A DNA stretch of 64,000 nucleotides from Phenylobacterium aquaticum (GTDB lineage Bacteria; Pseudomonadota; Alphaproteobacteria; Caulobacterales; Caulobacteraceae): assembly GCF_022695515.1 (NCBI RefSeq), contig NZ_JALDPT010000018.1, positions 1-64,000 on the forward strand, in the 5' to 3' direction. This document shows, piece after piece, positions 1 through 8,139 of the stretch. The notes beneath the pieces are model-generated. The model did not search any database, was not told the origin of the DNA, and saw only the letters and a list, made by a program, of their open reading frames with translations. Position 1 is the stretch's first letter. Every line of letters begins with the position of its first letter. The translations under genes were made by a program, and so were the position numbers.

Positions 1-293
1 CGACCGCGCCCGCCAAGGCCGCCGCCGTCCCGGCCCCCGCGGCCGGCGCCACCGGCGCGGCCATGGTGCAGATCGGCGCCTTCTCGTCCCAGGCGCTCGC
101 CGACAAGGGGTGGAACGACGCCGCCCGCATCGCGCCCGGCGCCGTCGCCGGCAAGGGCAAGAAGGTCGAGCCGATCCAGAAGGACGGCGCCACCCTCTAC
201 CGTACGGCCGTCACCGGCTTCGCCAGCCGCGCCGACGCCACCGCCTTCTGCGACAAGCTCAAGGCGGCGGGTAAGAACTGCTTCGTGAAGTGA
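1..293 (+). CDS. SPOR-domain protein, C-terminal fragment
   Basis: Only the 3' end is present; the frame is open from base 3 and the start lies upstream of the window. An Ala/Pro-rich linker (about residues 1-20 of the fragment) is followed by a SPOR-like domain beginning MVQIGAFSSQ and ending TAVTGFASRADATAFCDKL and a short basic tail. SPOR domains bind septal peptidoglycan with denuded glycan strands, so a periplasmic or inner-membrane-anchored division protein is expected, with the membrane anchor in the missing part. The stop overlaps the GTG start of nagZ (GTGA), so the two are probably co-transcribed, both dealing with cell wall. Confidence 0.85.
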   Translation, partial: TAPAKAAAVPAPAAGATGAAMVQIGAFSSQALADKGWNDAARIAPGAVAGKGKKVEPIQKDGATLYRTAVTGFASRADATAFCDKLKAAGKNCFVK

Positions 294-1306
294 CGACCCA
301 CGCCGCCATCCTGGGATGCGCGGGTCAGGCCCTGACGGCCGAGGAGCGGGCGTTCTATCGGGACGTCCAGCCCTGGGGCTTCATCCTGTTCAAGCGCAAT
401 GTCGATGCGCCGGACCAGGTTCGGCGGCTGACCGATGACCTGCGCGCCTGCGTGGGCCGCGCCGACGCCCCCGTGCTGGTCGATCAGGAAGGCGGCCGCG
501 TCCAGCGGCTCGGCCCGCCCCACTGGCGGCGCTATCCGCCCGGCCGGGCCTATGGCCTGCTGCCGGAGGAGGACGCCGCCGACATGGCGCGTCTCGGCGC
601 CCGGCTCATGGCCCATGACCTCGCCGCCGTCGGGATCACCGTCGACTGCCTGCCCGTGCTCGACGTGCCCCAGGCCGGCGCCCATGACGTGATCGGCGAC
701 CGCGCCTACGCCGCCACGCCGGACCGGGTGGCCGAGCTGGGCCGCGCCGCCTGCGAGGGCCTGATCGAGGGCGGCGTCCTGCCGGTGATCAAGCATCTGC
801 CGGGCCATGGCCGGGCCGGGGTCGACAGCCACATGAACCTGCCGGTGGTCGACGCCCCCTTGGCGGACTTGGAGGCCGTGGACTTCGCGCCCTTCAAGGC
901 GCTCGCCGACATGCCGATGGCGATGACCTCGCACGTGGTCTACACGGCCGTCGACAGCCTGCACCCCGCCACCACCTCGCGCGCCGTCCACGACCAGGTG
1001 ATCCGCGGCGCGATCGGCTTCGATGGGCTGGTGATGAGCGACGACCTGTCGATGAAGGCCCTGGGCGGCGGCTTCGAGAGCCGGGCGCGCAAGAGCCTCG
1101 CCGCCGGCTGCGACATCGTCCTGCACTGCAATGGCGACATGGACGAGATGAAGGCGGTGATCGCCGGCACGCGTCCCCTGGCCGGGCCCGCGGCCCGCCG
1201 GGCCCGTACCGCCCTGGCCCGCATCGCGACCCCGCCCGCGCCGTTCGACGTCGCCGCCGCGCGCCGGCGCTTCGACAAGGGCTTCGAAGGACGCTGGGCC
1301 CCATGA
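290..1306 (+). CDS. nagZ: Beta-N-acetylhexosaminidase NagZ (GH3)
   Basis: Cytoplasmic glycoside hydrolase family 3 enzyme that removes GlcNAc from recycled anhydromuropeptides. The 338-residue product matches the usual single-domain NagZ length. It carries the family signature KHLPGHGRAGVDSH (about residues 168-181), which holds the catalytic His/Asp pair, and VMSDDLSMKAL (about 245-255), which holds the nucleophile Asp. The NAG-binding segment LVDQEGGRVQRL is near residue 65. There is no signal peptide, as expected. The start is GTG, overlapping the stop of the SPOR gene; its own stop overlaps the scpA ATG (ATGA), giving a tight SPOR-nagZ-scpA order that is common in alphaproteobacteria. Confidence 0.95.
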   Translation: MTTHAAILGCAGQALTAEERAFYRDVQPWGFILFKRNVDAPDQVRRLTDDLRACVGRADAPVLVDQEGGRVQRLGPPHWRRYPPGRAYGLLPEEDAADMARLGARLMAHDLAAVGITVDCLPVLDVPQAGAHDVIGDRAYAATPDRVAELGRAACEGLIEGGVLPVIKHLPGHGRAGVDSHMNLPVVDAPLADLEAVDFAPFKALADMPMAMTSHVVYTAVDSLHPATTSRAVHDQVIRGAIGFDGLVMSDDLSMKALGGGFESRARKSLAAGCDIVLHCNGDMDEMKAVIAGTRPLAGPAARRARTALARIATPPAPFDVAAARRRFDKGFEGRWAP

Positions 1307-2139
1307 GCGACACCCGCAGCTTCCAGCCCAATCTCGACTTCGAGGCCGCCACCACCGCCGCCGACGACGGCGAGGCGCTGATCGTCGACCTGGACGGCTA
1401 TGAAGGCCCGCTGCATGTGCTGCTGGCGCTGGCCCGCAGCCAGAAGGTCGACCTTCTGAAGCTGTCGGTGACCAAGCTCGCCGACCAGTACCTGACCTTC
1501 GTGCAGCAGGCCCGGCGCCTGCGGTTCTCGCTGGCCGCCGACTATCTGGTGATGGCCGCCTGGCTCGCCTATCTGAAGTCCCGCCTGCTGCTGCCCAAGC
1601 CCGAGCGGCCCAAGGCCGACGAGCCGCCGGCCGAGGAGATGGCCGCCCAGCTGGCCTTCCGACTCGCGAAGCTCGACGCCATGCGCAAGGCGGCCGAGGA
1701 ACTGAAGGAACGGCCGCAGCTCGGCCGCGACGTCTTCCTGCGCGGCGACCCCGACGCCATCCAGGTCGTGCCGTCCGGCCGGCTGGAGGGCGATCTCTAC
1801 GGCCTGATGAGCGCCTATATCGCCCAGCGCCGCAAGGAACAGGGCCGTCACTACACGCCGATGAGCCGCCACCAGGCCTATTCCCTGGAGGACGCCCGCG
1901 ACCGCCTGCGCGAGATGCTGCCGGACATGTCCCGCTGGACCCCGCTCAGCGGCGTCGCGCCCCTGCCGGCCAGCTTCGCGCGGCCCTCGGGCGAGGCGGG
2001 TCCGAGCCGCGCCTCCTATGTCGCCTCCACCCTGTCGGCCAGCCTGGAGCTGGTGAAGGAAGGCGCGCTGGAGACCCGCCAGCTTGAGGCCTTCGCCGAC
2101 ATCTATCTGCGCGCCCGCCGCGCGGGGGCGGGCCTGTGA
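1303..2139 (+). CDS. scpA: Segregation and condensation protein A (kleisin)
   Basis: Kleisin subunit of the SMC-ScpAB condensin, acting in chromosome organisation and segregation. The 278-residue product has the N-terminal ScpA signature YEGPLHVLLALARSQKVDLL (about residues 28-47) that contacts the SMC neck. A long charged linker follows, then a C-terminal winged-helix region (about 205-275, ending LEAFADIYLRARR). The start ATG overlaps the nagZ stop by 4 bases. It is followed by a 190-base spacer holding an inverted repeat and then scpB, so the usual scpAB coupling is interrupted by a repeat insertion. Confidence 0.95.
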   Translation: MSDTRSFQPNLDFEAATTAADDGEALIVDLDGYEGPLHVLLALARSQKVDLLKLSVTKLADQYLTFVQQARRLRFSLAADYLVMAAWLAYLKSRLLLPKPERPKADEPPAEEMAAQLAFRLAKLDAMRKAAEELKERPQLGRDVFLRGDPDAIQVVPSGRLEGDLYGLMSAYIAQRRKEQGRHYTPMSRHQAYSLEDARDRLREMLPDMSRWTPLSGVAPLPASFARPSGEAGPSRASYVASTLSASLELVKEGALETRQLEAFADIYLRARRAGAGL

Positions 2140-2142
2140 TTT

Positions 2143-2320
2143 TCCAAAGCTCAGGCTGCTCCCCTACTGGGGGAGCTGGCGCGAAGCGCCTGAGGGGGCC
2201 GGCTGGCAGGCCGGTCTCGGTCAAGCCGCTGCATCCGCCTTGCGGCGGCCCCCTCCGTCTCGCCGCGACGCGGCGATCCACCTCCCCCAAGTCGCGCTTC
2301 GCGCTGGGGGAGGAGCTTGG
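2143..2320. repeat. Inverted-repeat element in scpA-scpB spacer
   Basis: About 180 bases built from nested inverted repeats. The left arm is CCAAAGCTC, then GCTGCTCCCC with TACT and GGGGGAGC, then GGCGC-GAA-GCGCC. The right arm is CCTCCCCC, a GCGCTTCGCGC hairpin and GGGGGAGGAGCTTGG. The outer arms are approximate reverse complements. It has no coding potential of its own. The CTCCCC/GGGGAG arms resemble those of the element at 31262-31399. It looks like a short non-autonomous or structured-RNA repeat; the right end supplies the GGAGG that serves as the scpB ribosome binding site. Confidence 0.7.
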
Positions 2321-2329
2321 AGGCATGCG

Positions 2330-2995
2330 ATGAGCGACGCCACCCTGATCGAGCGCCAGATCGAGGCCTTGCTGTTCGCCGCCGCCGGCCCGCTCAGCCT
2401 GGACGACCTGGCCAAGCGCCTGCCGGAGGGCGCTTCGGTCGAGGCAGGGCTCGCCGCCCTCAAGACCCGCTACGAGGGCCGCGGCGTGGAGCTGGTCTGC
2501 GTGGCCGACCGCTGGCGGTTCCAGACGGCGCCCGACCTGTCGCACCTGATGACCGAGGAGCGTGACGAACCGCGTCGCCTCTCCAAGGCCGCCCAGGAGA
2601 CGCTCGCCATCATCGCCTATCACCAGCCGGTGACCCGGGCCGAGATCGAGTCGGTGCGGGGCGTGCAGGCCAGCAAGGGCACGCTGGACGTGCTGCTGGA
2701 GCTGGGCCTAGTGCGCATGCGCGGCCGCCGGCGCACGCCGGGCCGGCCGGTCACCTACGGCACCACCGACGCCTTCCTGGAGCACTATGGTCTGGCCAGC
2801 CTGTCGGACCTGCCGGGCATGGCCGAGATGAAGGCCGCCGGCCTGCTCAGCCTGGATCTGCCGCCGGACTTCGCCATTCCCAATCCGGGCGGGGAGGGGC
2901 GGACGAAGACCCCCTCGACCTCGACGAGGCGGCCCCCGAATTCCACATCGATTTTCTCGGAACAGACGATCAGGCTTGAAGTCCGGCTCGCGTGA
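2330..2995 (+). CDS. scpB: Segregation and condensation protein B, C-terminus frameshifted
   Basis: Winged-helix subunit of SMC-ScpAB. The start ATG at 2330 follows GGAGG and gives MSDATLIERQIEALLFAAA, the typical ScpB N-terminus. The second winged helix is visible in LSKAAQETLAIIAYHQPVTR (about residues 84-103). As given, the frame ends in a Ser/Thr/Arg-rich tail (KTPSTSTRRPPNS) that is not ScpB-like. From about 2899 the -1 frame instead reads DEDPLDLDEAAPEFHIDFLG and stops at 2979, an acidic tail that fits the family. One base is probably missing in the GGGGAGGGGC run at 2890-2900; the corrected protein would have about 216 residues. Confidence 0.9.
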   Translation: MSDATLIERQIEALLFAAAGPLSLDDLAKRLPEGASVEAGLAALKTRYEGRGVELVCVADRWRFQTAPDLSHLMTEERDEPRRLSKAAQETLAIIAYHQPVTRAEIESVRGVQASKGTLDVLLELGLVRMRGRRRTPGRPVTYGTTDAFLEHYGLASLSDLPGMAEMKAAGLLSLDLPPDFAIPNPGGEGRTKTPSTSTRRPPNSTSIFSEQTIRLEVRLA

Positions 2996-3094
2996 GCGGA
3001 GGGATGGCGGCAGGCGCGCCAAGTCTCTATATTGCGGCGCAACGGGCGGGCGCGCGGCCAGGGATGGCCGCCGACGTGAAGGAGTTGAGACGCC

Positions 3095-3319
3095 ATGGGC
3101 GGTTTGAGTTGGGTTCACTGGGTCATCGTCATCGGCGTGGCCGCCCTGCTGTTCGGCGGCGGCGGCAAGCTGTCGGGACTGATGGGCGATGCGGCCAAGG
3201 GCATTCGCGCCTTCCGCGACGGTCTGAAGGGCGAGGACGAGGTGACCGACAAGTCGGCCGCCGCGACCACGACGCCGCTCCCGCGCACCGAGCGCGAGAA
3301 AGAAGAAGTCCGCAGCTGA
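3095..3319 (+). CDS. tatA: Sec-independent translocase subunit TatA
   Basis: Pore-forming subunit of the twin-arginine translocase in the inner membrane. The 74-residue protein has one N-terminal transmembrane helix (about 5-22, [19 protein letters not shown]), the FGxGK hinge (here GGGGKL) and an amphipathic helix containing [19 protein letters not shown] charged C-terminal tail follows. An AAGGAG-like site lies 10 bases before the ATG. It is the first gene of tatA-tatB-tatC. Two likely Tat substrates are encoded nearby (the DUF885 protein at 22918 with DRRQLLLSG, and possibly the VOC protein at 25610). Confidence 0.95.
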   Translation: MGGLSWVHWVIVIGVAALLFGGGGKLSGLMGDAAKGIRAFRDGLKGEDEVTDKSAAATTTPLPRTEREKEEVRS

Positions 3320-3390
3320 TCGGCTGCGTTCAACCAGGTTTCGCCCACGCCGGTCTCCCCGGCGTGGGTTTGCACGTTTAAGGCCAGCGC

Positions 3391-3984
3391 ATGCTTCCCG
3401 AAGTCGGTGGGTCGGAACTGATCCTCATCGCCGTGGTCGCGCTGATCGTGGTGGGCCCCAAGGATCTGCCGCTGATGCTGCGCAAGCTCGGCCAGTTCGT
3501 CGCCAAGCTGCGCGGCATGGCCGCGGAGTTCCGGGCCAGTTTCGACGAGATGGCCCGCCAGTCCGAACTGGATGAGCTGCGCAAGGAGGTCGAGGCCATG
3601 CGCCGCGGCCAGACCTTCGACATGGCCGCCCGCGACGCCGCGGCCCAGGCGACGGGTCATGGCGACGTGAATCAGATCTTCAACGAGATCGGCGACAGCC
3701 TGAGCGGGTCGGGCGTCCAGTTCCATCCGCCGATGAGCCACCAGTCGGACGCCGAGTCCCTGGCGGTCGAGACGACCGCGCCCCAGATGACCCCGATCGA
3801 GCCGGCCCCTGCGCCGCCGCTTGAGATCACCGCGGCCAAGGTTCCCGCCAAGAAGGCCCCGGCCAAGCCGCGCGCGAAGCGCGCGCCGACCGTCGAGGGC
3901 GGGACCGATCAGGAGATCGGCTATATCGAGGCCCGCGCGCCGACCAAGCGCGCGCCGCGCAAGAAGTCGGGGACGGTCGCTTGA
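3391..3984 (+). CDS. tatB: Sec-independent translocase subunit TatB
   Basis: Substrate-binding subunit of the Tat translocase. The 197-residue protein has an N-terminal membrane helix with the TatB signature SELILIAVVALIVVGPKDLP (about residues 6-25), an amphipathic helix rich in Arg/Lys/Glu (about 27-75), and a long disordered tail ending in Lys/Ala/Pro repeats (KVPAKKAPAKPRAKRAP). Length and tail are typical of alphaproteobacterial TatB, longer than the E. coli protein. The stop overlaps the TTG start of tatC by 4 bases, indicating translational coupling. Confidence 0.94.
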   Translation: MLPEVGGSELILIAVVALIVVGPKDLPLMLRKLGQFVAKLRGMAAEFRASFDEMARQSELDELRKEVEAMRRGQTFDMAARDAAAQATGHGDVNQIFNEIGDSLSGSGVQFHPPMSHQSDAESLAVETTAPQMTPIEPAPAPPLEITAAKVPAKKAPAKPRAKRAPTVEGGTDQEIGYIEARAPTKRAPRKKSGTVA

Positions 3985-4952
3985 GTTCTTCCCACGACGA
4001 CGAGATCGAGGCCTCCCGCGCGCCTCTGCTCGACCATCTCATTGAACTGCGTCAGCGGCTGATCATCTGCGTCGGCGCCCTGGCGGTGGGCTTCGCCATC
4101 TGCTTCGGCTTTTCCAAGCAGATCTATATCGCCCTGCTGCATCCCTTCGAGATCGCCGCCCAGCTGCTGGCGGCCCAGAAGCAGGCTCAGGCCGCCGGCG
4201 GCGAGCATCTCAACATGATCGAGAGCGCCAAGGTGTTCCTGCACCTGCGCCCGCCGCCCGCCCATCCCGCCCACGAGGGCGGCGCCTTCGACCTGCTGCT
4301 CGCCCTGGTGGGCCTGAAGGAGGTGCCGAGCGTGGCGGGGCAGGGGCTGAAGCTGGTCTTCACCGCCCCGCTGGAGTTCTTCTTCACCAAGCTGAAGCTG
4401 GCCGGCTTCGGCGCCGTGATCGTGACCTTCCCGGTCCTGGCCTGGCAGGTCTACGGCTTCGTGGCGCCCGGGCTCTACAAGAAGGAGCGGCATGCCTTTC
4501 TGCCGTTCCTGATCGCGTCCCCGACCCTGTTCGTGATGGGGGCGGCGCTCGTCTATTACATGATCCTGCCCTTCGTCCTGTGGTTCTCGCTCAGCCAACA
4601 GATCGTGGGCGCGGGCGCGATCTCGGTGGAGCTGCTGCCCAAGGTCTCGGACTATCTGTCCCTGGTCACGACCCTGCTGCTGGCCTTCGGTCTGTGCTTC
4701 CAGCTGCCGGTGGTCCTGGCCCTGCTGGGCATGGCCGGGCTGGTCAACGCCAAGATGCTGTCCGAGATGCGCCGCTACGCCATCGTCGGCATCTTCATCG
4801 TCGCCGCCGTGGTCACCCCGCCCGACCCGATCAGCCAGACCCTGCTCGCCGCCCCGATCATCCTGCTCTACGAGATTTCGATCTGGTGCGTGAAGCTGAT
4901 CGAGTTCCGCCGCAAGCGCCGCGAAGCCGGCACGGATATCGTGCCGGTCTAG
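3981..4952 (+). CDS. tatC: Sec-independent translocase subunit TatC
   Basis: Multi-pass receptor for twin-arginine signal peptides. Hallmarks are the N-terminal APLLDHLIELRQRLI (about residues 13-27), GFVAPGLYKKERHAFLPFL and the late RRYAIVGIFIVAAVVTPPDP. Six membrane segments can be traced. The start is TTG, overlapping the tatB stop; an in-frame later start would lose the conserved cytosolic N-terminus. At 323 residues it is about 60 longer than E. coli TatC, because the first periplasmic loop (about residues 50-130) is expanded with a Pro/His-rich stretch (HLRPPPAHPAH). Confidence 0.95.
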   Translation: MSSSHDDEIEASRAPLLDHLIELRQRLIICVGALAVGFAICFGFSKQIYIALLHPFEIAAQLLAAQKQAQAAGGEHLNMIESAKVFLHLRPPPAHPAHEGGAFDLLLALVGLKEVPSVAGQGLKLVFTAPLEFFFTKLKLAGFGAVIVTFPVLAWQVYGFVAPGLYKKERHAFLPFLIASPTLFVMGAALVYYMILPFVLWFSLSQQIVGAGAISVELLPKVSDYLSLVTTLLLAFGLCFQLPVVLALLGMAGLVNAKMLSEMRRYAIVGIFIVAAVVTPPDPISQTLLAAPIILLYEISIWCVKLIEFRRKRREAGTDIVPV

Positions 4953-5047
4953 CGATCTGCGCGTGACGAAGGTTGGCGCCCCCGCCGACGCGCTCTAGAG
5001 AAAGCCGCTTATTCCCAACGGCCTGCGGGCCCCCTGGCGGCGAGATC

Positions 5048-6328
5048 ATGCACGACATCCGAGCCCTTCGTGAAAACCCTGAGCTTTACGAGAAAGCATG
5101 GGCTGCGAAGGGCCGTTCGGGCGCCTCGTCGGAGGCCCTGAAGCTCGACGAAGCCCTGCGCGCCGCCCAGACCGCGCTGCAGACCGGCCAGAGCCGCCGT
5201 AACGAAGCCTCCAAGCTGATCGGCCAGGCCAAGGCCAAGAAGGACGAGGCGGAAGCCAGCCGCCTGATGGCCGAGGTCGAGGCGCTGAAGGGCGAGCTCG
5301 CCGCCAACACCGAGGCCGAGAAGGCCGCGACGGAGGCCCTGCGCGACCTGCTGGCCTCCCTGCCCAACCTGCCGGCGGCCGATGTGCCGGAAGGCGCGGA
5401 CGAGGAGGGCAATGTCGAGGTGCGCCGCTGGGGCGAGCCCAACGCCATCGCCAACCCGAAGGACCACGTCGATCTCGGCGAAGCCCTGAAGCTGATGGAC
5501 ATTGAGGCGGCGGGCCGGATGAGCGGCGCCCGCTTCACGGTGCTGAAGGGCCAGCTGGCCCGGCTGGAGCGCGCGCTCGGTCAGTTCATGATCGACATGC
5601 AGACCCGCGAGCACGGCTATGTGGAGGTCTCGCCGCCGCTGCTGGTGCGCGACGACGCCATGTTCGGCACCGGCCAGCTGCCGAAGTTCGCCGAAGACCT
5701 GTTCCACACGACGGACGGCCGATGGCTGATCCCCACGGCCGAGGTCTCGCTGACCAATCTGGTCCGCGAACAGATCACGCCGGAGGAGGAGCTGCCGCTG
5801 CGCCTCACCGCGCTGACCCCCAGCTTCCGGTCCGAGGCCGGGGCGTCGGGGCGCGACACCCGCGGCATGATCCGCCAGCACCAGTTCTATAAGGTCGAGC
5901 TGGTCTCCATCACCACGCCCGACCAGAGCGAGGCCGAACACGAGCGGATGGTGGGGTGCGCTGAGGCCGTGCTGAAGGCGCTGCAGCTGCCCTTCCGCAC
6001 CATGCTGCTGTGCAATGGCGACATGGGCTTCTCGGCCCGCAAGACCTACGACCTCGAGGTCTGGCTGCCGTCGCAAGGCAAGTATCGCGAGATCAGCTCC
6101 TGCTCCAATTGCGGGGACTTCCAGGCCCGGCGCATGGACGCGCGGACCAAGAAGGCCGGCGAGAAGGGCACCCAGTACGTCCACACCCTGAACGGCTCGG
6201 GCCTGGCCGTCGGCCGGACCCTGGTCGCCGTCATGGAGAACTATCAGGACGAGAAGGGCCGCATCGCCATTCCCCAGGCCCTGCACCCCTATCTGCCGGG
6301 GCTGACGCATATTGGCGGTGACCTGTGA
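5048..6328 (+). CDS. serS: Seryl-tRNA synthetase
   Basis: Class II aminoacyl-tRNA synthetase charging tRNA-Ser. The start at 5048 ([18 protein letters not shown]) matches the family N-terminus and gives 426 residues. Residues about 25-105 form the long antiparallel coiled coil that grips the tRNA-Ser variable arm. Motif 2 is seen as [10 protein letters not shown] and motif 3 as [18 protein letters not shown]. The serine-binding segment [16 protein letters not shown] is also intact. It follows tatC after 95 bases and precedes surE, with an inverted repeat in the spacer. Confidence 0.97.
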   Translation: MHDIRALRENPELYEKAWAAKGRSGASSEALKLDEALRAAQTALQTGQSRRNEASKLIGQAKAKKDEAEASRLMAEVEALKGELAANTEAEKAATEALRDLLASLPNLPAADVPEGADEEGNVEVRRWGEPNAIANPKDHVDLGEALKLMDIEAAGRMSGARFTVLKGQLARLERALGQFMIDMQTREHGYVEVSPPLLVRDDAMFGTGQLPKFAEDLFHTTDGRWLIPTAEVSLTNLVREQITPEEELPLRLTALTPSFRSEAGASGRDTRGMIRQHQFYKVELVSITTPDQSEAEHERMVGCAEAVLKALQLPFRTMLLCNGDMGFSARKTYDLEVWLPSQGKYREISSCSNCGDFQARRMDARTKKAGEKGTQYVHTLNGSGLAVGRTLVAVMENYQDEKGRIAIPQALHPYLPGLTHIGGDL

Positions 6329-6339
6329 GCCATAAGATT

Positions 6340-6449
6340 CCGCTCATCCCCGCGCGGGCGGGGACCCATGCTGAGTCAGCGGGCGTCAATGCGATCTTGC
6401 GTCCTTCGCGAACGCGGCTTGGATCCCCGCCTTCGCGGGGACGAGCGGG
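6340..6449. repeat. Inverted-repeat element, family A copy 1
   Basis: Left arm CCGCTCATCCCCGCGCGGGC, then GGGACCCA at 6360-6368; right arm TTGGATCCCCGCCTTCGCGG, then GGACGAGCGG at 6419-6448. The arms are near reverse complements and each folds on its own (CCCCGC..GCGGGG). The roughly 50-base core contains CTTGCGTCCTTCGCGAACGC. The same arms recur at 44477-44580. The right arm ends 12 bases before the surE ATG, so the element lies inside the serS-surE transcript. Confidence 0.75.
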
Positions 6450-6460
6450 TTTGGTTTGAT

Positions 6461-7318
6461 ATGCGCATCCTCCTCACCAACGACGACGGCATCCATGCCG
6501 AGGGGCTTGAGGCGCTGGAGACCATCGCCCGGACGCTCACGGACGACATCTGGATCTGCGCGCCGGAATACGAGCAGTCGGGCGCCAGCCGGGCCTTGAC
6601 CCTGTCGGACCCCATCCGCGTGCGCACCCTCGATCCCCGCCGTTTCGCCACCACCGGCACGCCGACGGACTGTGTGATGATGGCGGTGACCGAGCTGATG
6701 GGCGGCCTGCGCCCCGACCTGGTGCTGTCCGGCGTCAATCGCGGGGCCAACCTGGCCGAGGACGTCACCATGTCCGGCACGGTCGCCGGGGCCATCGAGG
6801 GCATGGCCCTGGGCGTGCCCTCCATCGCGCTCTCCCAGATGAGCTGGCCCATTCCCGGCCAGAGCTTTTCGGAGCACGACCTGTTCGCGCCGTCGGTCCA
6901 TTTCGCCCCGGGCATCATCAAGAAGGTGATGGAGACCGGCTGGGCCAAGGACGTGATCCTCAACGTCAATTTCCCGGCCCGCCCGATCGCCGACATCACC
7001 GAGGTCGAGGTCACCCGCCAGACCTTCCGCGACATCCATGTCCGCCAGGCCGAGAAGCGCACCGACCTGCGCGGCCGCGACTATTACTGGATGGGCTTCC
7101 GCCAGGAGCGGTCCGTGCCCGCCGACGGCACCGATCTCAAGGCCATCTATGAGGGCCGCATCTCGGTGACGCCGCTCCATATCGACCTGACCCACCGCGA
7201 GACCCTGCATGCGCTCAAGGGCGTGCTGGGCGGCGCGCGCCCAAGGGGTAGACGATGCCCATGGCGGACAAGGACACCCCCGAGGCCGAGACGCCGGAGA
7301 CCCGGCTGGCGCGCCTGA
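6461..7318 (+). CDS. surE: 5'-nucleotidase SurE, C-terminus probably frameshifted
   Basis: Metal-dependent nucleoside monophosphate phosphatase. The start at 6461 gives MRILLTNDDGIHAEGLEAL, containing the metal-binding Asp pair. The second metal site SGASRALTL and the loop SGVNRGANLAEDVTMSGTV (about 88-106) are present. The family-like sequence ends near LTHRETLHALKGVLGG; beyond that the frame gives an Arg/Pro-rich tail overlapping pcm by 64 bases. In the -1 frame a TAG at 7249-7251 would end the protein at about 263 residues, three bases before the pcm ATG. A single missing base around 7222-7242 is therefore likely. surE-pcm-dipM parallels the surE-pcm-nlpD order of gammaproteobacteria. Confidence 0.92.
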   Translation: MRILLTNDDGIHAEGLEALETIARTLTDDIWICAPEYEQSGASRALTLSDPIRVRTLDPRRFATTGTPTDCVMMAVTELMGGLRPDLVLSGVNRGANLAEDVTMSGTVAGAIEGMALGVPSIALSQMSWPIPGQSFSEHDLFAPSVHFAPGIIKKVMETGWAKDVILNVNFPARPIADITEVEVTRQTFRDIHVRQAEKRTDLRGRDYYWMGFRQERSVPADGTDLKAIYEGRISVTPLHIDLTHRETLHALKGVLGGARPRGRRCPWRTRTPPRPRRRRPGWRA

Positions 7319-7929
7319 TCCTCTCCCTGCGCAAGCAGGGGGTGACGGACCCGGGCGTGCTGGCCGCCATCGAGTCCACGCCCCGCGACCTGTTCACGCC
7401 CGATCTGTTCCAGGAGCGCGCCTGGGAGGACCAGGCCCTGCCCATCGCCTGCGGCCAGACCATCAGCCAGCCGTTCATCGTCGGCCTGATGACCCAGGCC
7501 CTGAAGATCGAGCCCCGGTCGCGGGTGCTGGAGATCGGCACCGGCTCCGGCTACCAGACCACGATCCTCTCCAAGCTCTCGCGGCTGGTCTACACGGTGG
7601 AGCGCTACCGCACCCTGATGCAGGAGGCCGAGGCGCGCTTTAAGACGCTCGGTCTCACCAATGTGATCACCCGGTTCGGCGATGGCGGCCTGGGCTGGCC
7701 CGAACAGGCGCCTTTTGACCGCATTCTCGTCACAGCCGCGGCGCCTGATGAGCCGAAAGCCCTGCTTTCGCAACTCAAACCCAACGGAATCCTGGTCGCC
7801 CCGATCGGCCGGGGGCCGGTTCAGACGCTCAAACGCTATACCGGCGATGGGCATGGAGGCTTCGACATCGAGCTGATGACGGAGGTTCGGTTCGTGCCGC
7901 TGCTGGACGGGGTGGCGCGCGAGCTCTGA
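7255..7929 (+). CDS. pcm: Protein-L-isoaspartate O-methyltransferase
   Basis: Repairs isomerised aspartyl residues by SAM-dependent methylation. The SAM-binding motif I reads VLEIGTGSGYQTTILSKL (about residues 89-106), and LPIACGQTISQPFIVGLM upstream is the substrate-site motif of this family. The end ILVTAAAPDEPKALLSQLKP is also typical. The 224-residue length is normal. AAGGGG at 7243-7248 is well placed for the ATG at 7255. The gene directly follows surE, the standard pairing. Confidence 0.95.
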   Translation: MPMADKDTPEAETPETRLARLILSLRKQGVTDPGVLAAIESTPRDLFTPDLFQERAWEDQALPIACGQTISQPFIVGLMTQALKIEPRSRVLEIGTGSGYQTTILSKLSRLVYTVERYRTLMQEAEARFKTLGLTNVITRFGDGGLGWPEQAPFDRILVTAAAPDEPKALLSQLKPNGILVAPIGRGPVQTLKRYTGDGHGGFDIELMTEVRFVPLLDGVAREL

Positions 7930-8139
7930 CGGTCCGTCCGAATGTTACGCGTTTGTGGGTTGGCGCTGGCGTCACGCTTAACCCATCATAAACCCTGACG
8001 CCTCGACTGAGTCCCGTGGACGTCCTCGGCAGGGAGCTTCTCCCGTCCGCCGAGACGCCCAAGTTGAAATTCGCGCTCCTGTCCGACCGCCGGCCCCCCC
8101 GCCGACGCGCCGTCCAGGGACGCCTCCCGCGGAGCGGCG

